Of a stretch of DNA of 45,479 nucleotides, positions 16,647 through 23,223 are shown piece by piece. The notes below the pieces were generated by a model, which was not told the origin of the DNA, did no database searches, and was given only the letters and a program-made list of their open reading frames with translations. The translations under genes and the position numbers were made by a program. The stretch covers positions 1 to 45,479 of the forward strand of contig CANJUR010000032.1 of the NCBI GenBank assembly GCA_947477565.1, in the 5' to 3' direction. The number at the start of each line of letters is the position of its first letter. Positions within the stretch are counted from its first letter, which is position 1. The stretch is from Deltaproteobacteria bacterium (GTDB taxonomy: Bacteria; Myxococcota_A; Polyangia; Polyangiales; Ga0077539).

Positions 16647-18971
16647 TCACACCATGTCGGGGCCGATGTCCTCGATGAGGCAGCGCATCACTCCGCGCAT
16701 CGGCAGCGAGTACACGAAGCCCCGGGGGGCGAACTGGGCCGGCAGCGGGCGCCCGTCGAGGGAGATGTCGTCGCCCTGGTCGGTCCACGCCTGGCGCACG
16801 GCGTCGTTGTAGCGCGCGGCCAACAGGAGCTGGTCGTACCAGCGCGCGGGGTCGTCGGACACCACCGTGCCCGCGGGCAGGATGTTGGCGAGGATGCGAC
16901 GACGCGCCGCGCGCACCCAGGCCAGGTCGTACACGGCCACGTTGAGCTCGGCCTCGTACACGATGCCGCGATTGTTCTTGTTGGCGCTCCCGACGCTCAT
17001 GAACAAGTCGTCGACGATGAACATCTTCGAGTGCACGTCCATGTCGACGAAGCGCGACTCGGTCTCGTCGATGCCCCAGGTGACCTGCGTGTCGAACGAC
17101 CGCAACTGGAGCATCGCGTAGCGCTCGGGGAAGCGCGCGAGGAGGTCTTCGTGCGTGCGCCGCGTCCACGCGCAGCCCGGGTCGGTCCACTCTCCGATGG
17201 GCTTGGTGATCACCACCAGCCGCAGCGCCGGGACCTCCGCCATCCGGCGGATGATCGCCTCGGTCAGCATCGGGATCCGGAAGTACTGGTCTTCGATGTA
17301 GATGTACTGCCGCGCCTGAGCCACGGCGTTGAACCACGTCTCCGCAATGGCGTGCTCGTTGAAGGGCTCCGGGAGCGTGGCGGTGACCTGCACCTGCACG
17401 CCCCCCGCGACCGGCGCCGGCGCCGCGCCCAGCGCGTACGCCGAACTGTCTGGGCTGTAGAGCGCGTTGGTGCGCCGGAGGAAGTCCCAGCGTTCGTGGA
17501 AGACGTCCTCCGCGTCGATGGCGCTCGGGCCCTCCAGCCGCACCACGTAGTCCTTGCGCGGTCCCGTGTCGGGCAGCCGGTCGTGGGACACCACCTGCTG
17601 CCGCACGGCCGTCGTCGACCCGAACAGCATCCGCCGCGGCTCGAACACCTGATGCAGCGAGGTGTCCCAGTCGACCCGCCGGAGGTTCATCCCGCCGATG
17701 AACGCAAGGCGCTGGTCGATGGTCACGAACTTCTGGTGGTAGGACGCCGCCTCGACGTTGGCCATCACCACCGGCCAGCGAGTGAGGTCGACCCGGTGCC
17801 CCGGCACCTCGCTCTGCACCATCGCCTCGGCCGCGAACATGCCCGCTGCCAGCGTCGGGAAGCTCTCGCGCGCCCGGGCGCCAAAGGAGAAGGGACGCAC
17901 CGCGAAGTCGAACATCCCACTGGTCAGGTTGGCCTGCCCCATGTATTCGAAATTGTCGCCCGCGAGTGTGCCGTGCGCCCGCAGCGCTGCGTCCGAGGAG
18001 AGCGTGGAGGCGATCCCGTCCATCGACAGGAACTGCCCCACAATGACCCGCTTTCGTGCGGGCAGCGCCTCCATGATGGCGAGCACCGTGTTGCTGCGCC
18101 GCTGCGCCTCGGTCGACGTGGGGTGCGTCGATGCGTCGCGCAGGAGCTCGAAGTCCGACTCCCACCACCAGGTGGAGACGTTGACCGTGGAGCGCGCCGT
18201 CTGGAGGCCCGCGTACAACGAGCGCGAGGTCTCGTCGCCGTCCATCAGCAGGTCGGCGCGGTTGCCACGGCGCGCCGGACGACCCTGCGCCGAGAACCAC
18301 TGGTGCCGCAGCCCCAGCACCACGGCGTGCACCGGCACCGCTTCGCCGTTGACGGCGACGGTCGCGCGGGCGAGCGAGATCCCCGCCCCGGTGACCCCCG
18401 TCGCGAGGCGAGCCGTGAGGCCCGACGGGGAGCGCGTTCCGTCGAAGACGAGGTCGGCGCGCAGCGTGCGGTGCGCCGGGGCTTCGAGGGTGACCGTGAG
18501 CCGGGCGCTCGCGCCGAGTTCGACGCGGCGGATCCATGGCTGCGCGCCCGGGAGCGTGGGCACGGTGACGCCATCGCGGGTGACGGTGAGCGTCGCGTCG
18601 GCGGTCGGGAGCGGTTGCGACCAGAGGTCGAGGAGGTGGAACTCGAGCAGTGCCGTGGGCGCGGCCGGGCCGCTGTCGATCCCGACGGGCACATCGACCG
18701 CGACGGGCACATCGACCGCGCCGGGCACATCGAGGGGCGGTGCGGCGTCGCGAGAGGGGACCACGTCGCGCGAGGGGTCGGCGTCGATGAGAGGGCCGGC
18801 GTCGCGGGCGGGCGCGGCGTCGATGGGACGCGCGCCATCGCGAGCGGGGGCGGCGTCGGCGGAGAGGGCCGCGTCACTGGGGTCGGTGGTCACTGCTTCT
18901 GGCGTCGAGCCACAGGCAGGTAGCGCGGCGCAGCAAAGGAGCGACAGGGTCGGGAACCACCAGAATGTCAT
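16647..18971 (-). CDS. Phospholipase D-like lipoprotein
   Basis: The 774-residue product starts with a lipoprotein signal (LCCAALPACG, Cys near residue 20), then a ~90-residue low-complexity Asp/Ala/Pro linker (repeats of AxxRDxxPxxDAAPxRDA type). A beta-rich domain and a PLD catalytic region follow. Two HKD motifs are intact: H412 in YHQKFVTIDQRLAFIGGMN and H647 in VHSKMFIVDDLFMSVGSAN. The pair forms the active site that cleaves phosphodiesters of phospholipids or other substrates. Export to the surface suggests an extracellular or envelope lipid target; this is inference. ATG 18969-18971 is preceded by a GA-rich stretch. It is a complete host-type gene between inverted R4 and R5. Confidence 0.88.
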   Translation of the reverse strand: MTFWWFPTLSLLCCAALPACGSTPEAVTTDPSDAALSADAAPARDGARPIDAAPARDAGPLIDADPSRDVVPSRDAAPPLDVPGAVDVPVAVDVPVGIDSGPAAPTALLEFHLLDLWSQPLPTADATLTVTRDGVTVPTLPGAQPWIRRVELGASARLTVTLEAPAHRTLRADLVFDGTRSPSGLTARLATGVTGAGISLARATVAVNGEAVPVHAVVLGLRHQWFSAQGRPARRGNRADLLMDGDETSRSLYAGLQTARSTVNVSTWWWESDFELLRDASTHPTSTEAQRRSNTVLAIMEALPARKRVIVGQFLSMDGIASTLSSDAALRAHGTLAGDNFEYMGQANLTSGMFDFAVRPFSFGARARESFPTLAAGMFAAEAMVQSEVPGHRVDLTRWPVVMANVEAASYHQKFVTIDQRLAFIGGMNLRRVDWDTSLHQVFEPRRMLFGSTTAVRQQVVSHDRLPDTGPRKDYVVRLEGPSAIDAEDVFHERWDFLRRTNALYSPDSSAYALGAAPAPVAGGVQVQVTATLPEPFNEHAIAETWFNAVAQARQYIYIEDQYFRIPMLTEAIIRRMAEVPALRLVVITKPIGEWTDPGCAWTRRTHEDLLARFPERYAMLQLRSFDTQVTWGIDETESRFVDMDVHSKMFIVDDLFMSVGSANKNNRGIVYEAELNVAVYDLAWVRAARRRILANILPAGTVVSDDPARWYDQLLLAARYNDAVRQAWTDQGDDISLDGRPLPAQFAPRGFVYSLPMRGVMRCLIEDIGPDMV

Positions 18972-19118
18972 GGGCGACGATGACCCCTCTCAGGAGTGTT
19001 GCGCTGACCCTGACGGCCACACCGCCTCGTGGCTATCACCGATCAGCGGAACCGTCACTCCAGCGCCCGTCCGAGGGCCGATGGCAGCCGCGCGCTTCTT
19101 GTCCCTTCCGGTGTTGTG

Positions 19119-19418
19119 ATGACCGCCACGGGGAAGCGTGCGACCGAGCTTCTGGTGCTGGTCGTCGTGAGCGCGTGCAGCGGCACGAACACCGACGCGC
19201 TCCGCGCAGAGGCCGGACCGACCGACTCCGTGGTTGCATCGGACCCCGACGATGGCGCACCGCTGGACGTCGACGCACGCGGCGCGATGCCCGACGCGAA
19301 CGACGCCCCGCCCGCGATGGACGTGCCCGACGCCCCAGCATCCACGCCCGTCGAGTCTCTCGTAAGCGCGTGCGGGACCTGGAGCTACCTTGCCAACGAG
19401 GCTCCTCCAGCGCGGTGA
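19119..19418 (+). pseudogene. Lipoprotein, 3'-truncated by R5
   Basis: From ATG 19119 the product begins with a lipoprotein signal (LLVLVVVSACSG) and an Asp/Ala/Pro linker, then SLVSACGTWSYLANE. From 19393 onward the codons come from R5, which supplies the residues APPAR and the TGA at 19416-19418. The natural C-terminal domain is therefore lost. Its promoter is probably in the ~147 bp shared divergently with the phospholipase D-like gene. The missing domain may be the beta-rich fragment at 16385-16625. Confidence 0.55.
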
Positions 19419-19527
19419 GCGGGTGCTCTCGACGGCGCAAACCAAGGGGAACTTCGCATCTACGATGTAATGTAAACTCTGGTGGATTCATGCCAGAGGG
19501 GATTAGGGGCGTTGAATCGCTAATCCC
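19393..19527 (-). repeat. R repeat, copy R5 (extended form)
   Basis: Reverse-orientation copy: core 19393-19457, extension to about 19527. The extension contains a 9-bp perfect stem GGGGATTAG (19498-19506) / CTAATCCCC (19520-19528) around a 13-base loop. It aligns with the flank of R4 with one 2-bp gap. It truncates the lipoprotein on its left. Confidence 0.85.
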
Positions 19528-19672
19528 CTTCGACCGCGACCTCTCGCCGGGGGAGCGGTGGACCACCCTGCGCAAGGCCGACCTGATGGAGGAGGTGTTC
19601 GTATGCGAGGTGAAGGTCGACGGGGCCGAGGGGATGGCCCCGACGAAGTCGTTTCAGCAGGTCAGTTGGTGA
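19490..19672 (+). CDS. Short ORF, start inside R5; probable gene fragment
   Basis: A 60-residue frame runs from ATG 19490 to TGA 19670-19672. The first ~12 codons are repeat DNA; the rest (FDRDLSPGERWTTLRKADLM, then EEVFVCEVKVDGAEG) has plausible protein composition but no family I recognise. Most likely it is the C-terminal piece of a gene cut by R5, matching the behaviour of other copies. The last 11 bases overlap the end of the opposite gene. No ribosome binding site is evident. Confidence 0.35.
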   Translation: MPEGIRGVESLIPFDRDLSPGERWTTLRKADLMEEVFVCEVKVDGAEGMAPTKSFQQVSW

Positions 19673-21692
19673 AGGCGTAGCTGGCATCGCAGAAGCCGAG
19701 GGCCTCGCCCGACGGAAACGCAGAGAACTGGCTCGGCCCCTCGTGGTGCCAGTACCAGCGGGCGCGGGCGGGCAGGGCCGCGATGGAGCACATGTCCGCG
19801 AGGTTGGTGAAAGAGCCGACGACCTGGGTGAGGCCGTCGGGCACGCGCACGCGGACGATGTTGCTGGCGGTTCCGCCGGTGGCCGGGAGCTGGCGGTAGA
19901 CCAGCCAGACCGCGTCGGCGAAGAACTCCGCGACGCCCCAGTACGCCCAGTTCTCGCAGGTACACGGGGAGGTCACGGGCACCGTGCCGAGGTCGGTGAC
20001 CACCCCCGTCGGAAGGGTGATGTTGAACGCGCGAGTGCCGTTGTAGATCACCACGCGGTCGTAGCCAGAGAACACCCCGTACCGGCCGTAGGCGGCGGGG
20101 TCGAAGGCGATGGGCGCCGACAGCAGGATGCGCCTCCCGGTGGGCAGCAGCGTAGTGGTGTTGAGCTCGAGCAGCGTCGTGAAGTTCGCCGCCCCCAGGC
20201 TGGTGGAGATAAACGGCCTGGAGCCATCAGTGGAGAGCGAATACACCACCCCATCGCGCACGTTGGTGAGCATTCCGTCGACGTAGTTGCTGCCCGCCGC
20301 GGTGACGAGGGTGAACGAACTGAGGTCGAACGAGGACGCGCGCCCGGTGCCGAGGTCGCCCGAATAGTAGACGAACGAGTTGTTGGCGACGATGCCGCCG
20401 CGGTCGTCCCCGACGACGTTCATCTGGTCGATCGTGCGGCAGTTGGTCGAGCCCATCGAGACGACGCGGAAGTTGGGCTCGCACAGACCCACGCGGCAGG
20501 TGAACCCGCTGGCACACGCGCGCCCGCAGGCGCCGCAGTTGGCCTCGTCGTTGCTGAGGGTCCGGCACGTGCCCGAGCAGTTCGTGGCGCCGCGCAGGCA
20601 GCAGATCCCAGTGAGGCACGCCTCAAAGGTGCGCAAGCACGCCTGCCCGCAGACGCCGCAGTTGGCCGTGTCGGCGCTCAGGTCGACGCACACCCCCGAG
20701 CAGTTGCTGCGACCGGTCGGGCACGAGAGCACGCAGCCGCTCGCGGTGCACGTCGCGGTGCCGCCCGTGGGGGCGGTGCAGACGCGCCCGCAGGCTCCGC
20801 ACGAAGCCGTGTCGGTCTGGAGGTTGCGGCACACGCCCGAGCAGTTGGTGAGGCCCGCGGTGCAGGTGGTCACGCACACGCCGTTGGCGCAGAGCTGGCC
20901 CGCGGCACAGGCGTTGGTGCAGGCTCCGCACCGGGTCGCGTCGGTCTGTAGGTTGGTGCACACGCCGCCGCAGACGGTCTGCCCCGCCGGGCACGCGCAG
21001 GCGCCGTTGACGCAGGCGGTGCCGCCGACGCAGGCACGCCCGCACAGGCCGCAGTGGTTGTTGTCGGCCTGCAGGTCGCGACAGACGTTGGAGCAGTTGG
21101 TGGTCGGCGCCGCGCAGATGGTGGTGCAGGCGCCCGCGCGGCAGTCCTGGCCGGGGGCGCACACCGTGTTGCACGCGCCGCAGTTGGCGATGTCGGTCTG
21201 CACCGCACGGCAGAATCCTTCGCACGCTCTCTGCCCGGACGGGCAGGCGGGCGCGCAGATGCCGTCGTCGCACACAAGGTCCGAGGGACACGGACGGGAG
21301 GTGGCGCAGAACATCACCACGGGCACATCGGGCAGCACGTCGGCCCCGATGTCCGCGGAGCCTGCATCGACCACGTCGTTCCCAGCATCGACCGCGCCGG
21401 TGTCGAGTGCACCGGTGTCGAGTGCACCGGTGTCGAGTGCACCGGTGTCGAGTGCACCGGTGTCGAGTGCACCGGTGTCGACCGCGCCGGTATCGAGTGC
21501 GCCGGTGTCGAACGTGCCGGTGTCGGTGGTGCCCACGTCGCGCGCGCCTGCGTCGCCGAAGCCCAGGTCGGCGAAGCCCGTGTCACGGACTCCGGTGTCG
21601 GGCGACCCCAGGGTGAATTGCTCGGTGGAGAACGAGCACCCCACTCCGGCCAGGCTGGCGATCACGGCGAGGCAGATGGATCGATGGGTCAT
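19662..21692 (-). CDS. Large Cys-rich repeat lipoprotein with DTG tract
   Basis: The 676-residue surface lipoprotein has a signal peptide (ASLAGVGC), a ~90-residue tract of tandem (L/V)DTGA units and then about seven Cys-rich modules of ~45 residues with the pattern C-x-G-x-C-x-(N/D)LQxDxxxCGxCxxxC. The C-terminal ~230 residues are beta-rich with GxRxxRVDG/VYYSG-like strands, probably a beta-propeller or carbohydrate-type fold. This architecture is frequent in Polyangiales; its function is unknown, with adhesion or matrix interaction plausible. I chose ATG 21690-21692 because it begins the signal peptide (MTHRSICLAVIASLAG); the frame is open to 22031, but that part lacks protein character. 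Confidence 0.85.
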   Translation of the reverse strand: MTHRSICLAVIASLAGVGCSFSTEQFTLGSPDTGVRDTGFADLGFGDAGARDVGTTDTGTFDTGALDTGAVDTGALDTGALDTGALDTGALDTGALDTGAVDAGNDVVDAGSADIGADVLPDVPVVMFCATSRPCPSDLVCDDGICAPACPSGQRACEGFCRAVQTDIANCGACNTVCAPGQDCRAGACTTICAAPTTNCSNVCRDLQADNNHCGLCGRACVGGTACVNGACACPAGQTVCGGVCTNLQTDATRCGACTNACAAGQLCANGVCVTTCTAGLTNCSGVCRNLQTDTASCGACGRVCTAPTGGTATCTASGCVLSCPTGRSNCSGVCVDLSADTANCGVCGQACLRTFEACLTGICCLRGATNCSGTCRTLSNDEANCGACGRACASGFTCRVGLCEPNFRVVSMGSTNCRTIDQMNVVGDDRGGIVANNSFVYYSGDLGTGRASSFDLSSFTLVTAAGSNYVDGMLTNVRDGVVYSLSTDGSRPFISTSLGAANFTTLLELNTTTLLPTGRRILLSAPIAFDPAAYGRYGVFSGYDRVVIYNGTRAFNITLPTGVVTDLGTVPVTSPCTCENWAYWGVAEFFADAVWLVYRQLPATGGTASNIVRVRVPDGLTQVVGSFTNLADMCSIAALPARARWYWHHEGPSQFSAFPSGEALGFCDASYAFTN
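21391..21525 (+). repeat. 15-bp tandem repeat encoding (DTGAL/V)n
   Basis: Around nine 15-bp units (GTGTCGAGTGCACCG and variants) lie in frame in the linker of the large lipoprotein. The five central units (about 21408-21480) are identical at DNA level, so copy number can change by slippage without breaking the frame. Confidence 0.9.
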
Positions 21693-21848
21693 CAGGGGAT
21701 AGCAACCTTCCTCTCCCGGTGATGCGGCAAGCGTGATGCTGCGGTCAATAGCCTCCGCGCGCGATCGCAGGTCTTCGCCGGAGAGGCGCGATGAATTGGC
21801 CGTTCTGCGGGCATTGCAGCGCCCGTCCGATCGCGCTGTCATCGGGCG

Positions 21849-22100
21849 TTGAGCGAACCCACGCTGACCCTCGAGATCCGCGGCCACTTCCTGGCGGTGG
21901 GCCTCGCCCGCACCGCCAGGCGCAATGCCTTCAGTTTCCAGCTCTTCGCGAGCTCGCCGCAGCGTTCGGGCCGCGGGAGGACGCCCCGACCTACGCCGCC
22001 TGGTGCTCTTCGCGCACGGCGACCCCTTCACCGCGGGCCTCGACCTTGGCGAGGTGGCCCCTCACGTCGAGGGCGTCGTCGGCGGAAGCCCGTCGTGATG
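21849..22100 (+). pseudogene. Enoyl-CoA hydratase/isomerase (crotonase) family, frameshifted and 3'-truncated
   Basis: From TTG 21849 the frame reads LSEPTLTLEIRGHFLAVG and ARTARRNAFSFQLF, the N-terminal strand and helix of the crotonase fold. It then shifts frame (RELAAAFG) and shifts again to FAHGDPFTAGLDLGEVAP near 22008-22055, the A-H-G-x-x-F-(T/S)-(A/S)-G-L-D-L CoA-pocket signature. About 80 of the usual ~260 residues are present, and the sequence ends at repeat R6. At least two frameshifts make it non-functional. Confidence 0.6.
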
Positions 22101-22101
22101 G

Positions 22102-22166
22102 TCGGCGAGCTCCTCCAGCGCGGTGAGCGGGTGCTTTCGACGGCGCGAACCAAAGGGATTTCAAGT
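22102..22166 (-). repeat. R repeat, copy R6
   Basis: Reverse-orientation copy: GAGCTCCTCCAGCGCGGTGA, then GCGGGTGCTTTCGACGGCGCGAAC and CAAAGGGATTTC. The last ~20 bp are diverged from the other copies. It sits between the truncated crotonase gene and another gene fragment on the opposite strand. Confidence 0.8.
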
Positions 22167-22192
22167 CAAAGTTGAAGTGTTGGGTTCTGACC

Positions 22193-22440
22193 TTATAAGC
22201 GGGTGTAGAGGGAGGCCTTGAGCTTGCTCTTCTTGCGGAGGGTCTTGAGCCTGGTCAGCTTCTCTTCGTCGCGGGCGATCTGATCCTGACGGATCTTCGC
22301 GAGGGCCGTGGCGAGGTACTTGTTGTCGTCGATGTCGTGCTGCCGCACTCCGCCCTCGGGTTGAAGGGCACCTCGCGGATGTCGAGCCCCTCGATGCGAA
22401 CCATGACCGGCCCACCGAAGGTCCCGTGGATCACGACTTC
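22193..22440 (-). pseudogene. C-terminal gene fragment, unrecognised, with one frameshift
   Basis: Read on the minus strand, HGTFGGPVMVRIEGLDIREV and PFNPRAECG is followed, after a frame change near 22345, by DDNKYLATALAKIRQDQIAR and a Lys/Arg-rich tail ending KASLYTRL, with TAA at 22193-22195. Codon-level coherence on both sides of the shift suggests a decayed real gene rather than chance. I cannot name the family. The stop is about 27 bp from repeat R6. Nothing recognisable lies upstream in 22441-22620, which is locally AT-rich. Confidence 0.4.
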
Positions 22441-22620
22441 CTAGCCACGTCGCTTCAGTACTTCCGACGACGACTCAACGATGTAGAGAATTCGATTGAA
22501 ATGAATCGTTAGATTCTTTGAAATTTTACGCGATTCCTTCCGGCAAAATGCCTCTTCAAGACTCTCCTGGTCTCGCAGTGGCCGGTGTGCATTATGGGCA
22601 CTTGTCGGAGCCTTTGCGAA

Positions 22621-22926
22621 TCAAAGGTTGTAGTCTGTAATGAACGACGGAGCGAGCCGATTGGCCTCGTCGGGCGTGGAGATCCCCCGGAGGCGAAGTT
22701 CCCTCACGAGCCGGTCTTGCAGTGTCTGATAAGCACGCTCGACGCGGCGTTTCGCCTGCGGACTATTACAGACTCCCGTGATTTCTTCCGATGCGACTTT
22801 GATTCTCGGAGAAACAACCGTCAGAGCGGAGTCTCGATCGACGCCCTGAATGGCCCGTCTCGCCCTTGTACCGAGGGCTGCAGCCCGGGGGCATCCCATC
22901 GAAAGCCCCCGGCGAGACGAACACAT
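22621..22926 (-). pseudogene. ISNCY-type transposase C-terminal remnant
   Basis: The frame encodes SPQAKRRVERAYQTLQDRLV, then RELRLRGISTPDEANRLAPS and FITDYNL before the stop. This is the signature end of the integrase-like domain of ISNCY-family transposases (SPQAKGRVERANxTLQDRLVKELRL). Upstream of about 22780 the match switches frames (FDGMPPGCSPRYKGETGH, NQSRIGRNHGSL), so the gene is frameshifted as well as lacking its N-terminal half. It lies at the right border of the accessory region. Confidence 0.7.
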
Positions 22927-22933
22927 CCGCGTG

Positions 22934-23030
22934 CTGACGGTATCCGACGAAAGTCCTGCATGACTGCTACTCAGGGTTTCCCTTCATCCCTGCCAATCAG
23001 GGTTCGGGGATTTCCGTCGGATACCGTCAG
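22934..23030. repeat. 23-bp inverted repeat pair, likely insertion-sequence ends
   Basis: CTGACGGTATCCGACGAAAG (22934-22953, continuing TCC) is inverted at 23008-23030, ending GGATACCGTCAG, with two mismatches. The copies are 51 bp apart. They lie just outside the ISNCY-type remnant and may be its terminal repeat plus an inverted second end, or a miniature element. Confidence 0.7.
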
Positions 23031-23223
23031 AAAGACGACGTCTCCCGCTCGCCGCGGGCCAAAGTCCATCTCCGGCGCATCTCCGACCCGACCTTCCCCA
23101 ACCTCGACCGCCGCATCGCCACCCGCCCGTCGATCGCCCGCGTGTCCGCGACTCAAATAGCACCGTCCGACCCGTCTGCTTGACACCGCGGGGTTCCCTC
23201 GCGCATCGGATGCACCGCACCTC

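Noticed and set aside
21391..21525. Possible CRISPR-like array
   Set aside because: The 15-bp units have no spacers and are an in-frame coding repeat.
20380..21702. Long plus-strand ORFs opposite the Cys-rich lipoprotein and other large genes (e.g. 631-1827, 17031-18923, 39409-40953 region)
   Set aside because: They are mirror frames of strongly GC-biased genes, with no domains or credible starts.
2341..22166. R repeats as integron attC sites
   Set aside because: No RYYYAAC/GTTRRRY core pairs, no long-range fold and no integron-type integrase gene were seen; copies occur in both orientations.
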